Source of the DNA: Gammaproteobacteria bacterium
GTDB taxonomy: Bacteria; Pseudomonadota; Gammaproteobacteria; Pseudomonadales; Pseudohongiellaceae
Reading direction: 5' to 3'
DNA length: 64,000 nt
Assembly: GCA_002711845.1 (NCBI GenBank)
Contig: PASF01000001.1
Coordinates: forward strand, 479,537-543,536
The translations under genes were made by a program, and so were the position numbers. Shown piece after piece: positions 8,747-17,274 of the stretch (the stretch's first letter is position 1; the number at the start of each line of letters is the position of its first letter). The notes below the pieces were generated by a model. It made no database searches. It saw only the letters and a program-made list of their open reading frames with translations, and was not told the DNA's origin.

Positions 8747-9832
8747 ATGACCTCTCTTAAGGTGTTTGCCGGGCCCCGCGCCCTGCGGCAATTACAGGCT
8801 GAGGGTTGGCAGCCTGACAGTTTTTCGTGGCTGGCCGGCGCCTCCGGAGGACCCAAGTGGTTCGTTCTGCACGGGCTGGACCGGTACCTGGGGTCGACGT
8901 TTTTTCAGAACCGGCAGGCGCCCTTGCATATGATTGGTTCCTCGGCCGGTGCCTGGCGCCTTGCCTGTTTTGCGCAGCGTGACCCGGAAGCGGCCATGAT
9001 CCGGTTGGCCACACGCTACTCACGGCAAACCTATTCGGCGGCGCCTGATGCCCGGGAAATCTCCCGGGAAGCCAGGGCGATGCTGGCTGACGTCATGGGT
9101 GCGCAGGGCGCGCAGGAGATTGCCGGCAACAGTGTCATGCGCTTGCATGTCATTGCTGACCGGGCCCGTGGCCTGTTGCGCTCGGACCGACGGCTGCCAT
9201 TGAGCCTTGGGCTGGCCGCCAGCGCGGTCGGCAATCTCATTAGCAGGCGCGGACTGTCATGGTTCTTTGAACGACACATTTTCCACAACGCGCTGGATTC
9301 CGCCCGGACGTTGCCGCTGACTGACCTGCCCAGTCACTATGTGCCACTGACGCCGGCAAATGTGCCCGAGGCATTGATGGCCAGCGGGTCCATACCTCTG
9401 GTCATGGAATCGGTACGCGATGTCGCCGGCACCGAGCCAGGCAGTGTGTTCCGGGATGGCGGAATCACCGATTACCACCTGGATTTGCCTTTTCAACAGG
9501 CACAAGGGCTGGTACTGTACCCGCACTTTTACGCAGGCGTCACACCGGGGTGGTTCGATCGCTTTGTGCCCTGGCGCAGAGCCAGCGCAGAGCATTTTGA
9601 CAACGTCGTGCTGCTGTCGCCATCACGGGAATTTGTCGAGTCGCTGCCGTACGGTAAAATTCCTGACCGCAATGATTTTAAACATCTGGATGCTGCACAG
9701 CGATTGCGCTACTGGCAGACAGTACTGCAGGAAAGTGAACGTCTGGCTGATGAATTCCGGACTTTAGTGGAAACCGGGATCGGCCTTGAAGCGATTCAGG
9801 GCTTCCCATTACAGAGAGCAAAACATGTGTGA
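8747..9832 (+). CDS. Patatin-like phospholipase
   Basis: A 361-residue protein of the patatin fold (Ser-Asp lipid acyl hydrolases). It shows the oxyanion-type GASGGPKW (31-38), the nucleophile elbow GSSAG (Ser66) and FRDGGITDYHLDLPF, whose DGG supplies the catalytic Asp. There is no signal peptide, so it is cytoplasmic or membrane-associated. No clear ribosome binding site precedes ATG 8747. The stop overlaps the next gene by eight bases, which suggests translational coupling with the small lipoprotein and thioesterase that follow. Confidence 0.85.
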   Translation: MTSLKVFAGPRALRQLQAEGWQPDSFSWLAGASGGPKWFVLHGLDRYLGSTFFQNRQAPLHMIGSSAGAWRLACFAQRDPEAAMIRLATRYSRQTYSAAPDAREISREARAMLADVMGAQGAQEIAGNSVMRLHVIADRARGLLRSDRRLPLSLGLAASAVGNLISRRGLSWFFERHIFHNALDSARTLPLTDLPSHYVPLTPANVPEALMASGSIPLVMESVRDVAGTEPGSVFRDGGITDYHLDLPFQQAQGLVLYPHFYAGVTPGWFDRFVPWRRASAEHFDNVVLLSPSREFVESLPYGKIPDRNDFKHLDAAQRLRYWQTVLQESERLADEFRTLVETGIGLEAIQGFPLQRAKHV

Positions 9833-10022
9833 TCCGAATGTCAGGCACGGCACCCGGCTGCTGACTGCGGCGGCGATGATCATATTGCTGACCGGCTGCC
9901 TGGGCACGGTAGTGGGCACTGCCGTTGATGTAACGCTGGAAGTGGCAAAGGTTCCCTTTAAGGTTGCCGGCGCGGCTGTTGATGTGGCAACCGGTGATGA
10001 CGAGGACAAGGATGACAACTGA
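9825..10022 (+). CDS. Small lipoprotein
   Basis: A 65-residue protein with a lipoprotein signal ending in ILLTGC, a short hydrophobic Gly/Val-rich stretch (LGTVVGTAVDVTLEVAKVPF) and a very acidic tail (GDDEDKDDN). Relatives are small outer-membrane lipoproteins of unknown role. ATG 9825 overlaps the patatin stop by eight bases, and its own 3' end overlaps the thioesterase gene by eleven bases, so this is the middle gene of a tightly coupled trio. Confidence 0.75.
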   Translation: MCDPNVRHGTRLLTAAAMIILLTGCLGTVVGTAVDVTLEVAKVPFKVAGAAVDVATGDDEDKDDN

Positions 10023-10473
10023 CCAGGCGCAAACGACGGCTGCCGACAGCCCGGACGCTAAAGCCGTTGATGTGCCTGACGGCTTCAGGCACTGGCACGG
10101 TGATCGCGCCGAGGATCATAACGGCCCGTTTTTCTTCCGGCTGGAGGGTGATGACATCGTCACCGCGTTTCGCGTTCGCCCGGAAAATTGCAATGCACAC
10201 AATACCCTGCATGGCGGTATTCTGATGATGTTTGCCGACTATACGCTGTGTCTGGCAGCCATTGGTGGCACCCATGAAGGCGTGGTGACGGTGACTTGCA
10301 ACAACGAGTTTGTTGGTCCGGCTTTTGACGGGGATCTGGTGACCGGCCGTGGCGAAGTGACCCGCAAAGGCGGCTCGCTGATTTTTGCCCGGGCTGTTAT
10401 CGAGGCCAACGGCAAGACCATCCTGACCAGCAGCGGTGTCCTTAAACGCGTGCCACACCCGTCCGCCAGCTGA
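10012..10473 (+). CDS. PaaI-type hotdog thioesterase
   Basis: A 153-residue single-hotdog acyl-CoA thioesterase. The active-site helix is NAHNTLHGGILMMFADYTL, with HGG as in the PaaI/YbgC-like group, followed by the strands VTVTCNNEFVGPAFDGDLV and the C-terminal GKTILTSSGVLKRV. ATG 10012 has GAGG at 10001-10004 and overlaps the lipoprotein gene. Together with the patatin hydrolase this points to membrane-lipid or acyl-CoA turnover. Confidence 0.87.
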   Translation: MTTDQAQTTAADSPDAKAVDVPDGFRHWHGDRAEDHNGPFFFRLEGDDIVTAFRVRPENCNAHNTLHGGILMMFADYTLCLAAIGGTHEGVVTVTCNNEFVGPAFDGDLVTGRGEVTRKGGSLIFARAVIEANGKTILTSSGVLKRVPHPSAS

Positions 10474-10482
10474 CGATGTTAC

Positions 10483-11505
10483 CTAAGCCAGGCGATATAC
10501 GCTGGCGGCGGTGTCATGGAACATGGCCTGTTTCTCGGTTTCGGAAAAGTCAGCGCTTAATTTCTTGAACGCATTCCACAGCACCGGATAACTGATCGAC
10601 AGACGGTCAACCGGAAAGTTGCTTTCGAACATGCAGCGCTGCGGACCAAAACAGTCAATCATGTGCAGGTACCACGGTCTTTGGGCACTGACCAGTTCAT
10701 CCGAGCTGGCCGGCCGTTCCCGGGTATGCCAGTCAAAACCGTTATCCGGCATCGCCATGCCGCCCAGTTTGACATGGACATTGGGGCAGCGCGCCAGGCG
10801 TCGCATGTCCTGCTTCCATTGAGCGAATATGGCATCGCGTGAGCCGCGGTAGATGCCCACGCCCAGCGGTGTGCCAAAATGGTCCAGGATCAGTGTGGTG
10901 TCCGGCACCGCTTCCGCCAGTTCACAAAAGTCTTCGTTCTGATGGTGGTAGTGCCAGGTGTCATAGGAAAGCCCCAGCTCGCCCAGTATTCGCAAGCCCT
11001 GGCGAAAACTTTCCTGACCGTACAGGTAGGCGGGGGCGGGGCCGGGAATGATCAGGTCTTCAGGTCTTGGATCACGGGCGCCGGCCTGTCGGATGCCTTT
11101 GAACAGATCGCCGGCAATGGCCTGGTGTGCCTGCAACACGTCACGAAGTGCAGCGGGGTCGGCGCCCAGTCGCAGGTCGGCATGGGCAACGATGCCATTG
11201 AGCTGTGCCCGGTCAGCCTGTTGCCGGCTTTGTCTGGCAATGTCGGTGATGACCCGGGTTTCACCCAGGGACTGCCGGTGGGCGGGTGCTTCCTTGTCGT
11301 AAAATGCACGGCATTCGATAAATACCGTCTGCTGAATATTGTGGCCGCTGCCGGTATCAGCCCACAGATCGTCGAGCAGATAGTCCTGATTAAAGCGTTT
11401 GCGCCACAGATGGTGGTGAGGATCGATGATGGGACGCTGCGGGTCGATGATGTCTTCCTGCACCAGTTGCAACCAGTCAGTGCTGCCGGGTGTCGCCTTG
11501 CTCAT
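10483..11505 (-). CDS. Amidohydrolase family 2 metal-dependent hydrolase
   Basis: A 340-residue TIM-barrel hydrolase of PF04909, the family of lactonases and decarboxylases such as L-rhamnono- and fuconolactonases. Metal-binding residues are visible in IIDPHHHLW near residue 27, in TWHYHHQNEDF and in ILDHFGTPLG (catalytic Asp region), with MFESNFPVDR near the end. ATG has AGGAG three to four bases upstream. Substrate unknown. It converges on the thioesterase gene, with a 9-base gap. Confidence 0.82.
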   Translation of the reverse strand: MSKATPGSTDWLQLVQEDIIDPQRPIIDPHHHLWRKRFNQDYLLDDLWADTGSGHNIQQTVFIECRAFYDKEAPAHRQSLGETRVITDIARQSRQQADRAQLNGIVAHADLRLGADPAALRDVLQAHQAIAGDLFKGIRQAGARDPRPEDLIIPGPAPAYLYGQESFRQGLRILGELGLSYDTWHYHHQNEDFCELAEAVPDTTLILDHFGTPLGVGIYRGSRDAIFAQWKQDMRRLARCPNVHVKLGGMAMPDNGFDWHTRERPASSDELVSAQRPWYLHMIDCFGPQRCMFESNFPVDRLSISYPVLWNAFKKLSADFSETEKQAMFHDTAASVYRLA

Positions 11506-11542
11506 GTCTCCTCGCCTGTTTTGTTGTCAGCCCTCGTGGATG

Positions 11543-11818
11543 TTAATCATACCAGTAATCGCGTCGTGGTTTGATCGGGGCAAGCAGGAAATAGAATATC
11601 CAGGCAAACCATGACAGGAAGATGATGGCCAGAATCCACGCCAGTTTTTCGCCGCCACTGGTTTTGTCCGAATTCAGAATAATCAGAATGGGCAACAGCC
11701 AGATAAACACGGCTGCCAGCACCACCATCAGGCCCAGGCCGGCACCAATCAATGGCAAAGCCAGCATGGCCAGAACAAGGAATACCAGGATGGTGCAGAT
11801 ATTTTTTACGGCGTTCAT
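11543..11818 (-). CDS. Small membrane protein with PLD nuclease N-terminal (PLDc_N-like) domain
   Basis: A 91-residue protein with two or three transmembrane helices (about residues 7-45 and 58-78) and the DKTSGGEKLAWILAIIFLSW signature that otherwise occurs at the N-terminus of cardiolipin synthases. There is no HKD catalytic domain, so it is a stand-alone PLDc_N protein of unknown role. Start ATG 11818 is supported by GGAGAA eight bases upstream. Confidence 0.72.
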   Translation of the reverse strand: MNAVKNICTILVFLVLAMLALPLIGAGLGLMVVLAAVFIWLLPILIILNSDKTSGGEKLAWILAIIFLSWFAWIFYFLLAPIKPRRDYWYD

Positions 11819-12055
11819 GGTCAGATTCTCCAGTGTTGCGTAGCGTGACTGCAACACAATCGATAGTGTTAATCTCCGGCTCGATTGCTGAACCGGCGTC
11901 TATCGAAACAAGTAGCTAATTCCATGCCAAAACACCAAAATCAATAAAAACAAAAGGTTAGGCTAAAATAGCCAGGCGTGTGCGGTACGATTTCGGCGCT
12001 GGATGCCAATCCTTGGCGAAATTGCTCAGACATTGCCGCTTTGTACCAGTGCCGG

Positions 12056-13609
12056 TCAGCACATCGCCTGAATCAGGAAGGGCCCCGGCTCCTGGTAACT
12101 GCGTGTCAGCAGGCGGGCAAATTCCTCCGCGGTATTGGCCGTGGCGGCCGGCACGCCCATGCTCTTTGACAACATTTCCCAATTGATGTCGGGATTGCCG
12201 ATGTCAAACAGACTGGCAGCAATCGGGCCTACCTCGGTAACACCAAGGCGGCCGTATTCAATATTGAGAATATTGTATTTGCGGTTGGCAAAAATCACCG
12301 TGGTCACATTCAGTTGTTCGCGCGCCTGTGTCCACAGGCTCTGAATGGTGTACGCAGCCCCCCCATCGCCGAGCAGCGCCAATACCCGCCGGTCCGGGCA
12401 CGCCAGCGCCGCGCCGGTCGCGACCGGGCTGCCCTGACCGATCGAGCCACCGGTGAGACTCAGCCAGGTATTGGGCGCGGCAGTCTGGCAGACCGGATGT
12501 GCGGCGTTGCCGGCACCCGAATCAGTGGCGACAATCACGTGCTCCGGCAATGTGGCGGCAATTGCCTGCAACATATTGCGGGTGTTCATTTCGCCGCTGG
12601 GCACCGTCATGTCGGCGAGTTCGAAGCGGGTGGCGTTTGCCGAGACCGCGGCCAGGCGCTCGGACAGCTGCTCCAGGGCGCCGGTGGCGTCCTCCTCGAT
12701 GCGGGCCAGGGTATGCACGTCGCAGCCGTCGGGCACCAGGCGGCTGGGCGTGGTGCGGTACGCAAAGAAGCTGGCCGGTTCCTGGCCACCCACCAGGATC
12801 AGGTGTTTAACGTCGGTCAGCGACGCGAGAATGTGTTCCGGGAAGTAGGGCATGCGTTCGACCGCGACGCTGCCTGCTCCACCGTCGATACGGGCCGGAA
12901 AGGTGCCGGTCATGATACGGCAGCCGGTCTTGGCGCTGATGCGTCCGGCTATTTCCAGCGATGCGGCGGTAGCACCGTCGTGTTCGAGCACGACCAGACA
13001 TTTTTCGCCGCTTTCCAGCAGTTGTGCGACATTTTCCACATTATTGCTGTCAACCTGGGCGCGGCGGGGTACACCGTTGGCCTTGGCCACGCCGGGAGCG
13101 TCACCCCAGGCAGCATCAGCGCCCAGGATCAGGGTGGAAATCTGGCCCTGGGAACCGGGCGTTGCCCGCAGGGTCGCCGTGTAGGCTTCAGCGCCGTCCT
13201 GCGCCAACGTATCTGCGGTGCTGCAGGACTTGATCCAGCAGGAGAAGTTTCTGGCCAGCGTATCAATGTCCGAGGTCAGGGGCGCATCGTAGCCCATGTG
13301 AAATTGCGGGTGATTACCCACCAGATTGATGATGGGCGTGCCGGCCTTGCGCGCGTTGTGCAGGTTGGCAATGCCATTGGCCAGTCCCGGTCCCAGGTGC
13401 AACAGGGTCGCGGCAGGTTTGCCGGTCATGCGGCCATAACCATCGGCAGCCCCCGTACAGACACCCTCGAACAGGGCCAGCACGCTGCGCATCTTCGGCA
13501 CCTGATCCAGTGCCTGCACCAGGTGCATCTCTGAGGTGCCAGGGTTGGCAAGGCACAGCTCTACGCCGCAATTGGCCAGGGTTTCGATCAGGGCTCGGGC
13601 ACCATTCAT
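12056..13609 (-). CDS. Thiamine-diphosphate enzyme, acetolactate synthase large-subunit-like
   Basis: A 517-residue ThDP enzyme of the acetolactate synthase/benzoylformate decarboxylase superfamily. The conserved glutamate that activates the cofactor is Glu48 (ALFEGVCTGAADGYGR); the central domain follows; the ThDP/Mg motif GDGGAAYTIQSLWTQAREQL...ANRKYNIL lies near residue 390-420. It lacks a partner regulatory (IlvH/N) gene, so it is probably a catabolic decarboxylase or ligase rather than the biosynthetic enzyme (relatives are annotated 'acetolactate synthase large subunit' without proof). The start is ATG 13609; a much longer frame lies upstream but has no family similarity. Confidence 0.82.
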   Translation of the reverse strand: MNGARALIETLANCGVELCLANPGTSEMHLVQALDQVPKMRSVLALFEGVCTGAADGYGRMTGKPAATLLHLGPGLANGIANLHNARKAGTPIINLVGNHPQFHMGYDAPLTSDIDTLARNFSCWIKSCSTADTLAQDGAEAYTATLRATPGSQGQISTLILGADAAWGDAPGVAKANGVPRRAQVDSNNVENVAQLLESGEKCLVVLEHDGATAASLEIAGRISAKTGCRIMTGTFPARIDGGAGSVAVERMPYFPEHILASLTDVKHLILVGGQEPASFFAYRTTPSRLVPDGCDVHTLARIEEDATGALEQLSERLAAVSANATRFELADMTVPSGEMNTRNMLQAIAATLPEHVIVATDSGAGNAAHPVCQTAAPNTWLSLTGGSIGQGSPVATGAALACPDRRVLALLGDGGAAYTIQSLWTQAREQLNVTTVIFANRKYNILNIEYGRLGVTEVGPIAASLFDIGNPDINWEMLSKSMGVPAATANTAEEFARLLTRSYQEPGPFLIQAMC

Positions 13610-13748
13610 GGCACTATTCTCCGTGGTTCTTTGTGCAAGTGGGTTGTGCGGGTTGCGCGTCAAGGGGCTTATCATAGGCACTGACGGGTGGGACGGCAAG
13701 CCGGAGTTCGCCAGCATACAAACACCGCGGTGCGGCAGCATTGATTGC

Positions 13749-13776
13749 TTGATCAGCAAGATTTCTTTGATATGAT
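13749..13776 (+). promoter_or_regulatory. Putative promoter of the DUF4105 gene in the 327-base divergent gap
   Basis: TTGATC (13749-13754) and TATGAT (13771-13776) are 16 bases apart on the plus strand. This is the only good promoter-like element seen in the divergent gap 13610-13936; the rest shows no RNA gene, repeat or convincing ORF. Confidence 0.42.
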
Positions 13777-13936
13777 GACGCAGCTGACGAGTGACCGCGA
13801 GATGGCCTGCGGCCTCGCCGCTGCAACCTCACCTCTAATAACACAACAGAAGCATCATTGATCATTGATTTACGCCAATTTGATTCATGTACGACGCCTG
13901 AGCCATCCAATCCGCGTGCCGTCTGCTGCCAACAGC

Positions 13937-15259
13937 ATGCGCGGCGTGTGGTTGAGCCTGATGTTTCTGTTAGTGGCGGTGTCGGGCCTGTTGGCCGCAT
14001 CGCCGGTGCAGGCGCAGGCGGCAACGTCGCCCCCACCCATTGACGGTCCCGATATCCGACTGCCGGAAGATTTCAGCCAGGTTCGCTTTTACCTGATTAC
14101 CGTGGACGTTGGGGATCAGGTCTGGGATAACTTTGGGCATACCGCGCTGCGACTGGTCGACGACAACGCCGACACGGACCTGGTTTTCAACTGGGGACTG
14201 TTTGATGCCAGCATCGGTTATGCCCGGTTTGCCGCCAACTTTGCGCGCGGTATCATGGACTACCAGCTGGGTGTCACGCCGCCGTCATGGGAACTGGGGC
14301 GTTATCAGCAGGAAGCACGCACCGTCTGGCAGGATCAGCTGGTCCTCACCACGGATCAGAAGCGACGTCTGTACCAGCGGCTGGCGTGGAACATCCGTGA
14401 GGAAAATCTGGTTTACGAGTACGACTATTTTTACGACAACTGCACAACCCGGGTGCGTGATTATCTGGATGAAGCACTGGGCGGCACCCTCAGTGAACAG
14501 AGCAGGGCGCTGACACAATCGACATTCCGTGACGAGGTGCGGGCCCACTATGCCAGCCTGCCGCTGATATCGTTTTCACTCGATGTATTGATGAATGAGC
14601 GAATAGACCGGCGCATGACGCAATGGGAGCAGATGTTTCTGCCACTGGCATTGCGTGCGCAGCTCGATCGCGCTGGGCTGTTGACAGACCCGCAATTGCT
14701 GATGGAGTTTCCGACACCTGAGGCCGGCGCCAACCCCTATCGTCTGGCGGCACTGCTGCTGATTCCCTGCCTGTTGCTGCTGTTGTGCCTGAAGCGCGCG
14801 TCCATTGCCTCGTTCTCCAGTCAACCCGGTTTCAGCTTGAGGGTGCCTGCGCTCAGCTATCGGTTGTTAGGTCTGGTGGGGCTGGTTCTGGCGGTGTTCA
14901 GTGGCGTCTATGGCCTGATCATGAGCCTGGGCTGGCTGTTCTCCAGTCATCAGGATCTGCATGGCAATCTCAACCTGCTGCTGTTCTGGCCAACCGATCT
15001 GTTGGGGGCTGTGATCGCGCTGCGCTGGTTACTGACCGGGCGTGCCTGGTCTGTCAGTAGCGGCCGCCATCAGTGGGTAATGACCTATTTCATCATCCAC
15101 ATCATGGCGGCGCTGGTGTATCTGGTCATCGTCATGCTGGGCCTGACCGGGCAGCGTGTTGGCGCTCTGCTGTTGTATGTCATGCCGGTGCTGGCCTTGT
15201 TTTGCGTGCTGGCCATGACAGCGGGCATCAGTCGCGTCCGGTCTATCCGCTTCACCTGA
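13937..15259 (+). CDS. DUF4105 membrane protein, candidate Lnb-type lipoprotein N-acyltransferase
   Basis: A 440-residue protein: signal/anchor helix (about 5-25), a periplasmic DUF4105 domain (about 45-290) and four C-terminal transmembrane helices (from about 270 to the end). The domain keeps a conserved His68 in NFGHTALRL and Cys169 in YDNCTTRVRDYL, a plausible Cys-His dyad in the NlpC/P60-like fold. DUF4105 proteins have been linked to lipoprotein N-acylation (Lnb in Bacteroides); that is knowledge of the family, not proof for this protein. ATG 13937 gives the best signal sequence but lacks a ribosome binding site; an upstream TTG at 13865 is possible. Confidence 0.72.
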   Translation: MRGVWLSLMFLLVAVSGLLAASPVQAQAATSPPPIDGPDIRLPEDFSQVRFYLITVDVGDQVWDNFGHTALRLVDDNADTDLVFNWGLFDASIGYARFAANFARGIMDYQLGVTPPSWELGRYQQEARTVWQDQLVLTTDQKRRLYQRLAWNIREENLVYEYDYFYDNCTTRVRDYLDEALGGTLSEQSRALTQSTFRDEVRAHYASLPLISFSLDVLMNERIDRRMTQWEQMFLPLALRAQLDRAGLLTDPQLLMEFPTPEAGANPYRLAALLLIPCLLLLLCLKRASIASFSSQPGFSLRVPALSYRLLGLVGLVLAVFSGVYGLIMSLGWLFSSHQDLHGNLNLLLFWPTDLLGAVIALRWLLTGRAWSVSSGRHQWVMTYFIIHIMAALVYLVIVMLGLTGQRVGALLLYVMPVLALFCVLAMTAGISRVRSIRFT

Positions 15260-15283
15260 GTGCGGGTGCCGGCCCGGGCAGCA

Positions 15284-16081
15284 TCAGATGAACATCACAA
15301 TCAGCAACAACCCCAACGCGATGCGATAAATCACAAAGGGCTGCATGCCGATGCGTTTGATGAACTCCAGAAAGTAGTGAATGCACAAGTAGGCAGCGAG
15401 CCCGGAAATAACAGTGCCGATCAGCATCGCTGACCAGTCGGTGTCGCCACCGTGCTGGATCAGTTCCACCGTCATCAGGCCGCAGGCGATGGCGATGACA
15501 GGAATTGACAGCAGGAACGAAAAGCGTGCTGCCGCCTCACGGCTCAAACCCAGCATCAGCGCTGCGGTAATGGTGATGCCCGAGCGGGAGGTGCCCGGCA
15601 GCAGCGCCACGGCCTGCGCCATCCCGATAAATAACACGTCCTTCCAGGAAAGCTGACGTTCGTCGCGCTGACCCCGGTGTTGCCAGTCTGCCCAGCCCAG
15701 CGCCAGCCCGAACACGATCAGGCCAGCTGCCATGTACAGCGGTGAGCGCAGCGTATCCTCGATGATGTCGGCAAATGCCAGCCCGGCCAGGCCGACCGGG
15801 ATGGTGCCGAGCACGACTGCCCATGCCAAGCGTGCGTCCGCGTCCAGGCGGCGCGTTACCAGAGAACGGGTCCAGCTGCGGGTCATCATCATGATGTCGC
15901 GGCGAAAGTAGATCAGCACGGCCAACAGGCTGCCCAGATGCAGGGCAACATCAAATGCCAGGCCCTGATCCGGCCAGCCGGTCAGTACCGGTACCAGAAT
16001 CAGGTGAGCGGAACTGGATACCGGCAGGAACTCGGTCAGGCCCTGTACCAGTGCCAGCACCAGTATTTGTAGCCAATCCAT
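15284..16081 (-). CDS. uppP: Undecaprenyl-diphosphatase
   Basis: A 265-residue polytopic membrane phosphatase (BacA/UppP) that recycles the undecaprenyl carrier of peptidoglycan synthesis and gives bacitracin resistance. Hallmarks are the N-terminal ALVQGLTEFLPVSSSAHLIL with the (E/Q)GxTEFLPVSS motif and LLPGTSRSGITITAALMLG (PGxSRSG motif). It is complete, with about eight predicted helices. It lies convergent to the DUF4105 gene. Confidence 0.95.
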   Translation of the reverse strand: MDWLQILVLALVQGLTEFLPVSSSAHLILVPVLTGWPDQGLAFDVALHLGSLLAVLIYFRRDIMMMTRSWTRSLVTRRLDADARLAWAVVLGTIPVGLAGLAFADIIEDTLRSPLYMAAGLIVFGLALGWADWQHRGQRDERQLSWKDVLFIGMAQAVALLPGTSRSGITITAALMLGLSREAAARFSFLLSIPVIAIACGLMTVELIQHGGDTDWSAMLIGTVISGLAAYLCIHYFLEFIKRIGMQPFVIYRIALGLLLIVMFI

Positions 16082-16164
16082 GGACAGGTCTCTTTAGCTG
16101 GGGTGGGTTGATGGTGGCGCCATTATCTACCAAAGCCGGCGTCGCGGCCTACTGCTGAATCACC

Positions 16165-16995
16165 CTAGTATTGCTCCGGGTCAACCATCGGCGCCCAGTT
16201 GCCCATGAACTGGGCGCCGTCCGCGACGATACTGGCACCATTAATATAGCGCGCGGCCGGCGAGCACAGGAACAGGGTAACCGCGGCCATTTCCTCGGCT
16301 GTGCCCATCCGGTGCGCCGGCACGTCCCGCAACGTCGATTCAGCCAGGTCGTGAAACTCGGCTGAAGCAAACTCTTCCTCGTGGACACCCTGGGTATCGA
16401 CGGTGCCTGGCGCCAGCGCATTGATGGTGACACCCTTGCGGGCCAGGTAATAGGACATGCTTTGGGTCATGCTGACCACACCGGCGCGTGCGGCACCGGA
16501 ATGCACGAAAGGCGGAGCGCCGCGATTGAATGAATAGACATGCACCATATTGACGATGGCGCCAAAGCCACGTTCGGCCATCAAGGGGGCAACGCGACTG
16601 CACATATTCCAGGTGCCGTTCAGGTTGAGGTCAACCACCGCGCGCCAGCCGCCGTCGCTGATCTGCGAGGGGCGCGCCGGGAACTGACCACCGGCGTTAT
16701 TGATCAGAAAATCAATATGGCCGAAGCGGTCGGTAGCGGCGGCGACCAGTGCGTCAACCTCCGTGGTGTCGCGAATATTGGTTTTCACCGCCAGGCAGGC
16801 AGTGCCCTGTTCAGCGAAATGTCCGGCCGCCGCATTCAGGTTGTCGTCATGGCGACCGGCAATCACCAGGTTGGCACCGTAGCGGGCAAAACCCTCTGCA
16901 ATGGCCAGGCCGATGCCGCGGCCACCGCCGGTGATCAGGGCGGTCTTGCCGCGGAAAAGATCGGCGCGAAAAATGTCCATTGGGCTCTGGTTCAT
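16165..16995 (-). CDS. PECR-like short-chain dehydrogenase (trans-2-enoyl-CoA reductase type)
   Basis: A 276-residue SDR. The NADP-binding motif is TGGGRGIG (about 23-30), with NNAGGQF and GTWNMC further on. The usual catalytic YxxxK is replaced by HSGAARAG (His and Ala at the Tyr and Lys positions). The same HSGAARAGV segment, the CNIR-like strand and the NNxGGQF motif are known from peroxisomal trans-2-enoyl-CoA reductase (PECR), so a 2-enoyl-CoA reductase role is more likely than an alcohol dehydrogenase role. ATG 16995 has AGGAA six bases upstream. It lies divergent from the acyl-CoA dehydrogenase cluster. Confidence 0.8.
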   Translation of the reverse strand: MNQSPMDIFRADLFRGKTALITGGGRGIGLAIAEGFARYGANLVIAGRHDDNLNAAAGHFAEQGTACLAVKTNIRDTTEVDALVAAATDRFGHIDFLINNAGGQFPARPSQISDGGWRAVVDLNLNGTWNMCSRVAPLMAERGFGAIVNMVHVYSFNRGAPPFVHSGAARAGVVSMTQSMSYYLARKGVTINALAPGTVDTQGVHEEEFASAEFHDLAESTLRDVPAHRMGTAEEMAAVTLFLCSPAARYINGASIVADGAQFMGNWAPMVDPEQY

Positions 16996-17274
16996 GGCAG
17001 TTCCTGATAGCTGTCGGGTCCGGCGCGATGATATAGAACGTATGCGCCTGAAGGCCAGCGTTGAGGCGGTAAAAAATATCGAACAACTGTTCGGATATTG
17101 CGTTTTCACGGCTGGCAAAAAGTGTTAAAGTCTTGCTCCCTGCGCGGATTCTGTCGTAAAACTACATGATCTGGCGGCGGCCCCAGGCCGTAATGTGGGT
17201 GACAGGATGCAGTCTTTCAACTGCCTTTTTATTCTGCAACCAATTGAAAACTATACTGTTTCGGGAGATTCCCT

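Noticed and set aside
12314-13534. Plus-strand ORF of 406 residues opposite the ThDP gene
   Set aside because: Antisense shadow of the ThDP enzyme, whose motifs are on the other strand.
13614-14036. Minus-strand ORF of 140 residues
   Set aside because: Shadow of the DUF4105 gene and its upstream gap; no family features or start signals.
17229-17257. TATACT before the acyl-CoA dehydrogenase gene as a promoter
   Set aside because: No usable -35, and the start would fall inside the ribosome binding site.
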